Below, one piece after another: positions 1-10,743 of a stretch of 64,000 nt of DNA (position 1 is its first letter; each line of letters opens with the position of its first letter). The stretch comes from Rheum nobile (lineage: Eukaryota > Streptophyta > Magnoliopsida > Caryophyllales > Polygonaceae). Both the position numbers and the translations under genes were made by a program. The notes beneath the pieces are model-generated. The model had not been told where the DNA came from and searched no databases. It saw only the letters and a program-made list of their open reading frames with translations. Location of the stretch: the NCBI GenBank assembly GCA_027886185.1, contig WOAB01000056.1, positions 6,882,001 to 6,946,000 on the forward strand, in the 5' to 3' direction.

Positions 1-188
1 TTCTTGGCTTGATATGTGCATGAGTTTTTGGCTTGCATGTGCATACCATTCGAAACACATGTCTTTTTGCTTGAATATATACATGTCAAAACTTATGCAC
101 ATACATTGTACAACTCATACACATTTTCTCTAGAAAACAATGCATATTTTTTACAATCTTTAGATGCACATACATGTCAATATTGATG
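1..188. repeat. Satellite-like flank of Athila copy 1
   Basis: AT-rich DNA built from degenerate TGTATGTGCAT-type words. It matches, almost base for base, the sequence immediately outside the 5' LTRs at 8,864-9,158 and 40,646-40,940. It lies outside the retrotransposon, because the LTR begins at 189 with TGATGACATCC, so its presence beside three copies points to DNA-level duplication of the locus. Confidence 0.75.
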
Positions 189-1646
189 TGATGACATCCA
201 ATTTGGTACACGTTTAGGACATGCATTTGTGCTTAATCTAGGTTGTTTTATGCATTTTGAGTTGCATTGTTTTCTTTGTTATGGAGGTGTACACTAGGAA
301 ATGTGTGTTTTCAGGTATTTGGGTGGATTTTTGGAGCTGTCTATGGATGCTGCTGGAACCTAGGATGTCATATGGAGGCTAACGGGACGAACCGTGAAGA
401 ATTTTTGGGCCGTAGGCGAACTAAAACAAGAGGCCGTGCGTTTTGGACTGAATTCCCTTCAAGAGGCACGGCCGTGCGGGCGGTGATTTCTCGCTATTAG
501 GCTGTGCACTTTGCTTGTGCGTTTTTCAATTTGCCTGTGCATTTGGCCTGTGTGGTTTTCGCACAGGCCGTGCGGTTTCATACATGTAGGATTTTGGCCG
601 TGCGTTTGACCGTGCATTTTTCGCACAGTCAAGGCACGGGCCGTGCGTTTTACCCGATGACTTTATTTTTAGAATATGTATAAATACCTTTTTTTAGGTT
701 TTTGGATGGATCTTTTGCCACTTTTTCTAACTTTTGAGACCTAGTTGTTTGCCTCCTTTGAAAGATTGCAACTTTGGATATTGTTCTACTGGATTCAAGA
801 CTAAGTTTCTCTTTCTCTTTAATCTTGTTTATGATTTCCATCATTAATATGAATTATTTGGTTGATCTTGCAATTATGTCTAGCTAATTTCCGTATTTCT
901 AGGGTTGGGGTGATCCCAACTATGTGTAGGTAGACTTGTTTGATATTTGCCTGAATGGAAATCTGAAACTTTGTTGATTCATTCCTAAATGCTTTATGCC
1001 CATATTAGCTTATGTGAATTGGATCCTAATAGGGTTTGCAACCGAGAGGTAAAAACGTTTAGTAGGTAGTCAGATAGGGTTTGAGACCGAGAGGTAATAA
1101 CTTCTATTGGAATTCTAGGAATTGAACCTGAGATTTTATTATTGCGAGAGCGTCTTAATTTCTCCTGTGGATTAATAACTATCATAGAAACCCTACGATT
1201 AGGTTGGATTTAGCAAGTCACGAGAGTGGATGTTAATTTAGTTTGACCTTAGATTCTAAGTGTCCAAAGGGTCTAGATCTTGATTTGCAAGTCGCGAGAG
1301 TGGATGTTAATTGAATCTAGGCACATTTACTATCATCCGAGAGGAATTAGTAATTACCTAAGATAGTTACCTTCAACAAAGACAGACTAAATTCAGACAT
1401 TTATCTAGTTAAGTCAACTGAAACATAGTTGCGGGGATCCCTTGCCTTGGAAACTTTCCCTCCATTGATTACAATCATCACTTGCATTTGTTTCTCAATT
1501 TTTAGTTATTAGTTCAACAAAATTCTCATCTTTTGTCTTAGCTTACTGGTTTAAGATACAATCGATACTACATAGTCCTCGTGGGAACGATACTTGAAAA
1601 GCTACAACTGAACCCATACGCTTGTGGGTAGGTGTTTGTCCTATCA
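189..1646 (+). mobile_element. Athila copy 1, first (outer) LTR, 1,458 bp
   Basis: It begins TGATGACATCC and ends CCTATCA, immediately before a tRNA-Asp type primer binding site. The same start follows the polypurine tract at 52.5 kb, which fixes the LTR boundary. U3 holds several copies of a TGTGCGTTTTT-like word and the palindromic GCACGGCCGTGC core. The downstream part repeats the words ACCGAGAGGTAA and GAGAGTGGATGTTAATT. Diagnostic bases group this LTR with that of copy 3 rather than with the second LTR of copy 1. Confidence 0.85.
679..686 (+). promoter_or_regulatory. LTR TATA box
   Basis: TATAAATA lies in the middle of the LTR, just after the GC-palindrome-rich U3. The same octamer sits in the same context in every Athila LTR of the window (2224, 9648, 41398, 53054), so it is the likely core promoter. 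The start site is inferred to lie about 30 bp downstream. Confidence 0.6.
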
Positions 1647-1652
1647 AGTTTT

Positions 1653-1670
1653 TGGCGCCGTTGCCGGGGA
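1653..1670 (+). other. Primer binding site, tRNA-Asp type
   Basis: TGGCGCCGTTGCCGGGGA is the complement of the 3' end of plant tRNA-Asp(GUC) and starts 6 bp after the LTR end. This primer is typical of Athila-lineage Ty3/gypsy elements. Confidence 0.85.
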
Positions 1671-1773
1671 CTATTACTAGTATCAGTTGTTTTCCTACAA
1701 CTGGTTCGACTAAGTCTTTGTTTATTTTTGATTTTGTTTTTTGTTGCTTTGCTTTCAGACTTGTTTTCTACAT

Positions 1774-1978
1774 ATGCGAAGAGCCCTGAGCGCTGGTAAT
1801 CTCAACGATTATGATCCCGAACCTGAGCGTACTTTTCGCACTAGAAGAAGACAATAACGCGAAGCCAGAGAACAAGCAATGGGTGACAACGGAGTGGAAC
1901 AAGATCATGCTCTGGAAGTTTAAGAGCCACGTATGATGCTTGGTGATTATGTGATGCCAAATCACCTTGGTACTATTT
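1774..1978 (+). pseudogene. Athila gag N-terminal fragment
   Basis: The leader ends in an ATG followed by MRRALSAGNLNDYDPEPE, the usual N-terminus of Athila Gag. The frame is stopped by TAA after RTRRRQ and again by TAA before EPRMMLGDY. After about 68 codons the sequence leaves gag and jumps back into LTR DNA at 1979. Both stops recur in copy 2 and copy 3, and copy 3 is otherwise similar. This is the stump of a unit whose body was deleted. Confidence 0.7.
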
Positions 1979-3192
1979 CTTGTTCTCTGGCTTTTTTCGC
2001 ACAGTCAAGGCACGGCCGTGCGGGCGGTGATTTCTCGCTATTAGGCTGTGCACTTTGCTTGTGCGTTTTTCAATTTGCCTGTGCGTTTGGCCTATGTGGT
2101 TTTCGCACAGGCCGTGCGGTTTCATACATGTAGGATTTTGGCCGTGCGTTTGACCGTGCGTTTTTCGCACAGTCAAGGCACGGGCCGTGCGTTTTACCCG
2201 GATGACTTTATTTTTAGAATATGTATAAATACCTTTTTTTTAGGTTTTTGGATGGATCTTTTGCCACTTTTTCTAACTTTTGAGACCTAGTTGTTTGCCT
2301 CCTTTGAAAGATTGCAACTTTGGAGATTGTTCTACTTGATTCAAGACTAAGTTTCTCTTTCTCTTTAATCTTGTTTATGATTTCCATCATTAATATGAAT
2401 TATTTGGTTGATCTTGCAATTATGTCTAGATAATTTCCGTATGTCTAGGGTTGGGGTGATCCCAACTATGTGTAGGTAGATTTGTTTGATATTTGCCTGA
2501 ATGGAAATCTGAAACTTTGTTGATTCATTCCTAGATGCTTTATGCCCATATTAGCTTATGTGAATTGGATCCTAATAGGGTTTGCAACCGAGAGGTAAAA
2601 ACGTTTAGTAGGTAGTCAGATAGGGTTTGAGACCGAGAGGTAATAACTTCTATTGGAATTCTAGGAATTGAACCTGAGATTTTATTATTGCGAGAGCGTC
2701 TTAATTTCTCTTGTGGATTAATAACTATCTTAGAAACCCTACGATTAGGTTGGATTTAGCAAGTCACGAGAGTGGATGTTACTTTAGTTTAACCTTAGAT
2801 TCTAAGTGCCCAAATGGTCTAGATCTTGATTTGCAAGTCGCGAGAGTGGATGTTAATTGAATCTAGGCACATTTACTATCATCCGAGAGGAATTAGTAAT
2901 TACCTAAGATAGTTACCTTCAACAAAGACAGACTAAATTCAGACATTTATCTAGTTAAGTCAACTGAAACATAGTTGCGGGGATCCCTTGCCTTGGAAAC
3001 TTTCCCTCCATTGATTACAATCATCACTTGCATTTGTTTCTCAATTTTTAGTTATTAGTTCAACAAAATTCTCATCTTTTGTCTTAGCTTACTGGTTTAA
3101 GATACAATCGATACTACATAGTCCTCGTGGGAACGATACTTGAAAAGCTACAACTGAACCTATACGCTTGTGGGTAGGTGTTTGTCCTATCA
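1979..3192 (+). mobile_element. Partial second LTR of copy 1, entered through a rearranged joint
   Basis: Gag sequence stops at about 1978. A 15-nt block at 1979-1993 is the reverse complement of leader sequence at 1862-1876. LTR sequence then resumes in U3 and runs to CCTATCA at 3192. The first ~240 bp of the LTR are missing. Diagnostic bases (GTCTAGATAA, TAGATTTG, AACCTATACG) match the LTR of copy 2 and not the LTR 1.8 kb upstream, so this segment came from a different tandem unit. Confidence 0.7.
2224..2231 (+). promoter_or_regulatory. LTR TATA box (second LTR segment)
   Basis: TATAAATA in the same LTR context as at 679-686. Confidence 0.5.
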
Positions 3193-3198
3193 AGTTTT

Positions 3199-3216
3199 TG
3201 GCGCCGTTGCCGGGGA
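3199..3216 (+). other. Primer binding site, tRNA-Asp type (second)
   Basis: Second perfect copy of TGGCGCCGTTGCCGGGGA, 6 bp after the end of the partial LTR. The first lies 1.5 kb upstream at 1653. Confidence 0.8.
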
Positions 3217-3319
3217 CTATTACTAGTATCAGTTGTTTTCCTACAACTGGTTCGACTAAGTCTTTGTTTATTTTTGATTTTGTTTTTTGTTGCTTTGCTT
3301 TCAGACTTGTTTTCTACAT

Positions 3320-4820
3320 ATGCGAAGAGCCCTGAGCGCTGGTAATCTCAACGACTATGATCCCGAACCTGAGCGTACTTTTCGCACTAGAAGAAGACAA
3401 TAACGCGAAGTTTAAGAGCCACGTATGATGCTTGGTGATTATGTGATGCCAAATCACCTTGGTACTATTTCTGGTGTGGTCCGACCTCCTGTGCAAGCTC
3501 GTAACTTCGAGCTGAAACCTTCCCTGCTCAACATGGTTCAGCAGAATCAGTTTGGAGGTCTACCTTTTGAGAACCCACACCAACATTTGGCTACCTTTAT
3601 TGAGCTGATGGATACAGTGAAGATCCATGAAGTGTCCCAAGATGCACTTTTCCTGCGAGCCTTCTCATTCTCTCTGCGAGACAGGGCCAAAGCTTGGTTG
3701 AAGGCCCTACCTTTTGGCTCGATAACAACTTGGGATGAGTTAACAAAGGCATTCCTCAACAAATACTTTCCACCAAAGAAGAATGTTGAGATGAGGAATC
3801 AGATTCTTGCTTTCAAGATGAAAGATGAAGAGTCTCTTTACGAAGGGTGGGAAAGATTCAAGGAATTGCTGAACTTATGCCCCCATCATGGGCAACAAAA
3901 GTGGACCATGTTGCATGTCTTCTATAATGCTAATGACAGTTCTACCAGGCTAATCATTGATGCTCCAGCGAGTGAACGAATCATGAGTATGGAGGTTGAT
4001 GATGCTTGGGACTTGATTGGGAATACTGCTCAACACTCTCACTATTACAGTGATCCGTGATCTACTTCAAGTTCCAAGAAGCCTGAAGGGATGTATGAGG
4101 TCAATTCTGAGACACACCAACAAGCTCAGATAGATGCTATGGCACAAGAGATCAAGAGGCTGAATCTAATAGTGCAAAAGTCTCAAGCGTAGGGTATAGG
4201 GCAATCCACACAAGCTGTTTCTGGTGTAGCCTGTCAGTTTTGTGGAGAGGGTGACCATACTATATCAACTTGTCACCTATTTGCTTCTCAGAGTGAGTCC
4301 TAGGGAGAGGTGAACTACATGAACATGTGGAGAGGGTGACCATACTATATCAACTTGTCACCTATTTGCTTCTCAGAGTGAGTCCTAGGGAGAGGCGAAC
4401 TACATGAACAACTTCAACAAGAGCCCTAAGAATGATCCATATTCCAACACTTACAACCCTGGTTGGAGGAATCATCCAAATTTCTCCTATAGGAACAACC
4501 AGGCTGCGCAGAGACCACCCCCTGGATTTCAACAAAGAGCCTTCCCACCACAGAACCAGGCTCCTGCTCAACCAGCTGAAGATCCCAACATGGCCCTCAT
4601 ATTAAATGAGCTTCAGAAAATGAATACGACGTTGAAACATCATGAAAGCTTGCATGCTCAATATGCTTTAAATGCTCCTAGACTACAAGGTCAACTTCCA
4701 GGCCAGACTGAAGTTAATCCAAAAGGGCAAATCCATGTTGTGTCCTTAAGGAAGGAAGACAACTTGAGGATCCTGAGGCTGTGGATGCCAAGAAGAAGGA
4801 CAATATAGTTGCAGAGCCTG
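3320..4820 (+). pseudogene. Athila gag, copy 1 (broken)
   Basis: Structural nucleocapsid polyprotein of an Athila-lineage element. From 3425 the frame is open to 4060 and carries the plant retrotransposon gag core: RAFSFSLRDRAKAWL, then TWDELTKAFLNKYFPPKK and LCPHHGQQKW. A stop at 4058-4060 has no counterpart in copy 2. TAG at 4190-4192 and TAG at 4301-4303 are shared by all three copies. A CCHC knuckle (CQFCGEGDHTISTC) follows at about 4230. An 85-bp tandem duplication (4241-4410) then breaks the frame. The linker to the protease (DPYSNTYNPGW, then VNPKGQIHVVSLR) is readable to about 4808. Relative to the other copies, a deletion removes the CCAGAGAACAAG...CTGG stretch of the leader (between two GAAG words near 3410). 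Not functional. Confidence 0.85.
4241..4410 (+). repeat. 85-bp tandem duplication across the Gag zinc knuckle
   Basis: Two adjacent copies, 4241-4325 and 4326-4410, start TGTGGAGAGGGTGACC and end at ACATGAACA. The other two Athila copies have a single copy. As 85 is not a multiple of three, the duplication also shifts the frame. Confidence 0.8.
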
Positions 4821-4942
4821 AAGAAGTTGTGATCCAAGAAAAAGAGCCTAGATATGTGCCACCACCAGCTTACAAGCCTCCTCTCCCTTTCTCACAAAGG
4901 AGAGCTCAGGCTCAATTGGATCAGTAATATGGAAAATTTATG

Positions 4943-5566
4943 AGGGGTTGAAAAAGCTCTACATCAACATTCCCTTCACCGACGCTCTAAAGCAGAGGCC
5001 ATCATATGTGAAGTTCTTGAAAGAGATCTTGTCCAACAAGAAGAAGCTGCATGACTACCAATCCGTCTCCCTGAGCCAAGAGTGCAACACTCTAATTCAG
5101 AATAAATTGCCTCCTAAGCTTGAAGACCCTGGAGGCTTTCATGTTCCTATGGTGATTGGCAATAGCACCTACAATGCTTTGTGTGATTTGGGAGCCAGTG
5201 TGAGTTTGATTCCGCTATCCATATGCAAGAAGCTGGATTTGGAAGAGCCAAGAACAGTGAGGATGACTCTTTTCATGGCAGACAGATCCACTGTGCGTCC
5301 AATAGGTATTTTGGAGGACATTCCCATCCAGATAGGTAAGTTCTACATTCTTGTAGATTATATTATCTTTGATATTGAGGCTGATTTTCCTGTTCCTATT
5401 ATATTAGGAAGACCCTTTCTATCTACTGTAGGTACACTCATTGGTGTTAAGCAGGGCGTTCTTTCCTTTACTATTGGGGATGAGAAAATTTAATTTAATT
5501 TTTCCAAAGCTATTAAACAGCCTGCTTTTGAGGATGATGATTCCAGGGTAGATGTAGTTGACTAGG
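4943..5566 (+). pseudogene. Athila protease, copy 1 (broken)
   Basis: Retropepsin that would process the Gag-Pol polyprotein. The frame LKKLYINIPFTDALKQ leads to the fold: the active-site-like segment ALCDLGASVSLIPLS (DLG instead of the common DTG/DSG, as is usual in Athila) and the C-terminal VPIILGRPFL. A TAA at 5491-5493 ends the frame at the equivalent of DEKIEFNF. Another TAG follows at VVD*EAQ near 5562, shared with copy 3 but a CAG in copy 2. The entry from gag is broken by a TAA and a frameshift that all three copies share. Confidence 0.8.
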
Positions 5567-5580
5567 AAGCTCAAGGAGCT

Positions 5581-7190
5581 ATGATGTCTGTTATTTCTAA
5601 AGATCCTTTGGAGCTTTGCTTGACTGAGAGTGTGACCCAGGCTGACAATCTTGAGCTACTTGCTGACATGGTTCTTGATTTGGAGTCCACTGGAGAGTCC
5701 CCTAGGGCCGTTGCTGAGGCCCTGAAAAGAGATGACCCAGACTCTACACAAGAGGCTAAAGATGCACCTAAGGTGGAGTTGAAACCACTACCACCCACTT
5801 TGAGGTATGAGTTCCTAGGACCCAATTCTACATATCTTGTGATTATCAATGCTAGTCTAAGTGATGATAAAGTTGAGAAATTGTTGCATGAGCTTAGATT
5901 GCATAGAAAAGCATTAGGATATTGTATTGATGTCTTGAAAAGAATTAGTCCCTCAATGTGCATGCATAGGATTTTGATGGAAGATGATCATAAACCCTCT
6001 ATTGAGCATCAAAGAAGACTTAACCCAAACATGAAAGAAGTTGTGAAAAAAGAAGTGTTGAAATTGTTATATGCAGGCATTATTTATCCTATTTCTGATA
6101 GTGAGTGGGTTAGTCCAGTCATGTTGTGCCTAAGAAAGGGGTATGACTGTTGTGAAGAATGAAAAGAATGAATTAATTCCTACTAGGACAATCACGGGTT
6201 GGAGAATGTGCATTGATTATAGGAGATTGAACAAGGCAATTCGGAAAGACCATTTTCCCCTTCCCTTCGTTGACCAGATGTTAGAGAGGTTAGCTAAGCA
6301 TTCACACTTCTGTTATTTAGATGGTTATAGTGGATTTTTCCAGATCCCTATTCACCCTGATGACCAGGAGAAGACCACATTCACTTGCCCTTATGGCACA
6401 TTTGCATATAGGAGGATGCCCTTTGGTTTGTGTAATGCTCCTGCTACCTTTCAGAGATGTATGATGGCTATTTTTTCTGACTTTATTGAGGACATTATGG
6501 ATGTATTCATGGATGACTTTTCTGTATATGGTGCTTCTTTTGATGTTTGTTTGTCTAACTTGTCACGAGTTTTACAACGGTGTGAAGAGGTTAACCTTGT
6601 ATTGAATTGGGAGAAATGCCATTTTATGGTAAGGGAAGGTATTGTCTTGGGTCATTTGGTTTCTAATCATGGTATTGAGGTTGACAGGGCAAAGATTGAG
6701 CTCATTGAGAAGATGCCACCTCCTACTTCGGTTAAGGGTATAAGGAATTTTTTTGGTCATGTAGGTTTTTATAGGAGGTTCATTTAGGATTTCTCTAAAA
6801 TTGCCAAACCTCTTACTAATCTGCTCTTGAATGATGTTTCCTTTGATTTTTCAAAGGAATGTCTTGATTCTTTTTGCAGGTTGAAGGAGGCATTGATTTC
6901 AGCTCCAATTATGCAGCCCCCTGATTGGGATCTCCCCTTTGAGATCATGTGTGATGCTAGTGACTATGCCTTTGAGAAGTTCCGGTCCTATTTGGTTTGT
7001 GCCAAGGTGATTGTCTACACTGATCATGCTGCTATTAGATATCTCTTGAGCAAGAAGGAGGCCAAGCCCATACTGATTCGTTGGATCCTTCTTCTTCAAG
7101 AGTTTGATTTGGAGATTAGAGACAAGAAGGGCACAAAAAATTTGGTTGCTGACCACCTTTCCAGGTTGACTCCAGAGCAGTTAGAGAGTA
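5581..7190 (+). pseudogene. Athila reverse transcriptase-RNase H, copy 1 (broken)
   Basis: The reverse transcriptase shows WRMCIDYRRLNKA, FPLPFVDQML, YLDGYSGFFQI, FAYRRMPFGLCNAP and the catalytic VFMDDFSVYG (FMDD box at about 6505-6516). A frameshift after VPKKG (near 6138) and a TAG at 6785-6787 (RRFI*DFSKI) occur in all three copies. A further 1-nt loss near 6118 is private to copy 1. RNase H starts with EIMCDASDYA, but 43 codons are then missing in frame at 6970/6971. The missing part includes the TEKE segment carrying the catalytic Glu. The later FEKFRSYLV, YTDHAAIRYL and VADHLSRL are present. Dead by several independent lesions. Confidence 0.87.
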
Positions 7191-8578
7191 CTCAGGATGA
7201 GCCCCCTATTGATGATTCTTTTGCTGATGACCATCTTTTCAGGATTACTGAGCAGATCCTGACTCTTGCAAATTCCAGGATGCCCTGGTATGCCGATTTT
7301 GTCAATTATTTGGTTTGTAATGAGTTACCGCCTGGGCTATCTTTCCAGCAGAAGAAGAAGTTCATGTCTGATGTTAGACATTATTACTGGGATGAGCCTT
7401 TGCTTTTCAAGCGGTGTGCTGATGGGATTATCAGGCGATGCATCCCTGAGGAGGAGGTAGAGAGTGTTATCACTCATTGTCATTCTTTACCCTGTGGATG
7501 ACATGCTAGTTCCTCTAAGACCACATCCAAGATCCTCCAGTCCGCTTTCTATTGGCCCTCTATGTTCAAGGATGTGCACCGATTCATTGCCTCTTGTGAT
7601 GCTTGCCAGCGAACATGAAATATTTCCAGGAGGAATGAGATGCCTCTCAACAACATCCAGGAGGTTGAGATTTTTGATGTGTGGGTAGTTGATTTCATGA
7701 GACCTTTTCCACCGTCCTGCAACAACAAGTACATTCTTATGGCAGTTGATTACGTGTCCAAGTGGGTTGAAGCCATTGCCTCTCCAACCAATGACTCTAG
7801 GGTAGTGTCCAAGTTCTTCAACAAGGTGATTTTTCCTAGATTTGGGACACCAACAGTTGTGATTAGTGATGGGGGATCATATTTTATTGAGAAGAAGTTT
7901 AAGGCTTTGCTGAAGAAGTATGTGGTAACTCACAAAATTGCCACCCCATATCATCCTCAAACAAGTGGTCAAGTTGAGGTTTCCAACATGCAAATTAAGA
8001 GCATCTTGGAGAAGACAGTATCCCGATCCCGAAAGGATTGATCTTTGAAGCTTGATGATGCTCTTTGGGCTTACAAGACCGCTTTTAAGACCCCTATTGG
8101 CACTACACCATACATGCTCATCTATGGAAAGTCTTGTCATCTCTATGTGGAGTTGGAGCATAAAGCATATTGGGCAATTAAGTTGTTCAATTATGATATG
8201 AAAGAAGCAGGTGAGAAGAAAAGACTACAATTGCAAGAGCTGGAGGAGCTGAGATTAGATGCTTATGAGAATGCCAGGATTTACAAGGAGAGAACCAAGA
8301 GATGGCATGACAAACACATTATGCCTAAGAATTTTCAAGAAGGCGAGGGTGATCTTGTCTTGCTTTTCAATTCTAGGCTCAAGCTCTTCCCTGGCAAACT
8401 GAGATCAAAGTGGAGCGGACCTTTCCAAGTGCGTAAGGTATATCCCCATGGCGCAGTTGATGTCTGGAGTGAAGAAAAAGGGGAATTTAAAGTGAATGGT
8501 CATCGCTTGAAGAAATACATAGCTGGAAATCCGGTTCAGGAGATCGTTTCCATAGATCTTCTTGATCCGAGTACGTGA
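7191..8578 (+). pseudogene. Athila integrase, copy 1 (broken)
   Basis: Strand-transfer enzyme of the element. The HHCC zinc region (THCHSLPCG and CDACQRT, 7465-7615), the first catalytic Asp in FDVWVVDFMRPF, the second in VISDGG and the Glu in HPQTSGQVEV can all be read. The C-terminal domain shows LKLFPGKLRSKWSGPFQV. Stops lie at 7499-7501 and in the zinc region (EHEIF frame, near 7617). The TGA at 8039-8041 (SRSRKD*SLKLDDALW) is shared by the three copies. There is no chromodomain, as expected for Athila. Confidence 0.85.
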
Positions 8579-8613
8579 TATTGATGGAAGGTCTATCTCA
8601 CGACCTTAAAAAA

Positions 8614-8643
8614 GCGCTGCTTGGGAGGCAACACAAGGTATGT
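8614..8643 (+). promoter_or_regulatory. Conserved block after pol, splice-donor-like
   Basis: GCGCTGCTTGGGAGGCAAC is followed by ACAAG|GTATGT, a near-consensus plant 5' splice site with GT at 8638. The block lies 36 bp after the pol stop. It recurs at 23,851 and 47,892, and in a diverged element at 17,288. The role in splicing is inferred. Confidence 0.45.
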
Positions 8644-8683
8644 TTTTCTCATTCTCTAAATTTTTTTCTTCAAAAAAACGTTG

Positions 8684-8863
8684 TTCGGGAGCACCGCACG
8701 GCCTGTGTGTTAAAACACATGACCGTGCGCTCTTGTTCTCGAATATCGTAAGTCTCTTCGAGAGCGACGCATGGCCCGTGCACTCAAGTGCACGACCGTG
8801 TGGTTTTTCGTTGAAAAAAATACACATTTTTCACAATTCGAGAGCACCGCACGGCCTGTGCAC
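8684..8863 (+). repeat. GC-palindrome cluster, cut at duplication joint
   Basis: Two full units and the start of a third of a ~70-75-bp repeat. Each contains an imperfect hairpin of the form GCACGGCCTGTG...CACGACCGTG. Copies 2 and 3 have five units here. In copy 1 the array stops at TGCAC (8859-8863) and continues as the 5' flanking satellite of copy 2. The joint therefore carries 5 bp of microhomology. Confidence 0.7.
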
Positions 8864-9158
8864 ATACATATAAAATCTTATACACTTTACAAAATGTGCA
8901 TAGGTTTTGTCTTGTAAGTGCATGGATTTTAAATTGTCTGTACATCTACATTTTCCTTATATGCATCGTTTTTTGGGCTTGATATGTGCATGAGTTTTTG
9001 GCTTGTATGTGCATACCATTTGAAACACATGTCTTTTTGCTTGAATGTATACATGTCAAAACTTATGCACATACATTGTATAACTCATACACATTTTCTC
9101 TAGAAAACAATGCATATTTTTTACAATCTTTAGATGCACATACATGTCAATATTGATG
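8864..9158. repeat. Satellite-like flank of Athila copy 2
   Basis: 295 bp matching 40,646-40,940 without net length change, directly outside the 5' LTR of copy 2. It is host satellite DNA carried along with the duplicated element. Confidence 0.8.
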
Positions 9159-10616
9159 TGATGACATCCAATTTGTTACACGTTTAGGACATGCATTTGT
9201 GCTTAATCTAGGTTGTTTTATGCATTTTGAGTTGCATTGTTTTCTTTGTTATGGAGGTCTACACTAGGAAATGTGTGTTTTCAGGTATTTGGGTGGATTT
9301 TTGGAGCTGTCTATGGATGCTGCTGGAACCTAGGATGTCATTTGGAGGCTAACGGGACGAACCGTGAAGAATTTGGGCCGTAGGCGAACTAAAACAAGAG
9401 GCCGTGCGTTTTGGACTGAATTCCCTTCAAGAGGCACGGCCGTGCGGGCGGTGATTTCTCGCTATTAGGCTGTGCACTTTGCTTGTACGTTTTTCAATTT
9501 GCCTGTGTGTTTGGCCTGTGTGGTTTTCGCACAAGCCGTGCGGTTTCATACATGTAGGATTTTGGCCGTGCGTTTGACCGTGCGTTTTTCGCACAGTCAA
9601 GGCACGGGCCGTGCGTTTTACCCGGATGACTTTATTTTTAGAATATGTATAAATACCTTTTTTTTAGGTTTTTGGATGGATCTTTTGCCACTTTTTCTAA
9701 CTTTTGAGACCTAGTTGTTTGCCTCCTTTGAAAGATTGCAACTTTGGAGATTGTTCTACTTGATTCAAGACTAAGTTTCTCTTTCTCTTTAATCTTGTTT
9801 ATGATTTCCATCATTAATATGAATTATTTGGTTGATCTTGCAATTATGTCTAGATAATTTCCGTATGTCTAGGGTTGGGGTGATCCCAACTATGTGTAGG
9901 TAGATTTGTTTGATATTTGCCTGAATGGAAATCTGAAACTTTGTTGATTCATTCCTAAATGCTTTATGCCCATATTAGCTTATGTGAATTGGATCCTAAT
10001 AGGGTTTGCAACCGAGAGATAAAAACGTTTAGTAGGTAGTCAGATAGGATTTGAGACCGAGAGGTAATAACTTCTATTGGAATTCTAGGAATTGAACCTG
10101 AGATTTTATTATTGCGAGAGCGTCTTAATTTCTCTTGTGGATTAATAACTATCTTAGAAACCCTACGATTAGGTTGGATTTAGTAAGTCACGAGAGTGGA
10201 TGTTAATTTAGTTTAACCTTAGATTCTAAGTGCCCAAATGGTCTAGATCTTGATTTGCAAGTCGCGAGAGTGGATGTTAATTGAATCTAGGCACATTTAC
10301 TATCATCCGAGAGGAATTAGTAATTACCTAAGATAGTTACCTTCAACAAAGACAGACTAAATTCAGACATTTATCTAGTTAAGTCAACTGAAACATAGTT
10401 GCGGGGATCCCTTGCCTTGGAAACTTTCCCTCCATTGATTACAATCATCACTTGCATTTGTTTCTCAATTTTTAGTTATTAGTTCAACAAAATTCTCATC
10501 TTTTGTCTTAGCTTACTGGTTTAAGATACAATCTATACTACATAGTCCTCGTGGGAACGATACTTGAAAAGCTACAACTGAACCTATACGCTTGTGGGTA
10601 GGTGTTTGTCCTATCA
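9159..10616 (+). mobile_element. Athila copy 2, 5' LTR, 1,458 bp
   Basis: Same TGATGACATCC...CCTATCA boundaries and same length as the first LTR of copy 1. Scattered substitutions agree with the second LTR segment of copy 1 (1979-3192). It is flanked on the left by the duplicated satellite and on the right by the tRNA-Asp primer site. Confidence 0.85.
9648..9655 (+). promoter_or_regulatory. LTR TATA box (copy 2)
   Basis: TATAAATA in the context GAATATGTATAAATACC, conserved in all Athila LTRs here. Confidence 0.55.
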
Positions 10617-10622
10617 AGTTTT

Positions 10623-10640
10623 TGGCGCCGTTGCCGGGGA
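10623..10640 (+). other. Primer binding site, tRNA-Asp type (copy 2)
   Basis: TGGCGCCGTTGCCGGGGA, 6 bp after the LTR end. Confidence 0.85.
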
Positions 10641-10743
10641 CTATTACTAGTATCAGTTGTTTTCCTACAACTGGTTCGACTAAGTCTTTGTTTATTTTTG
10701 ATTTTGTTTTTTGTTGCTTTGCTTTCAGACTTGTTTTCTACAT

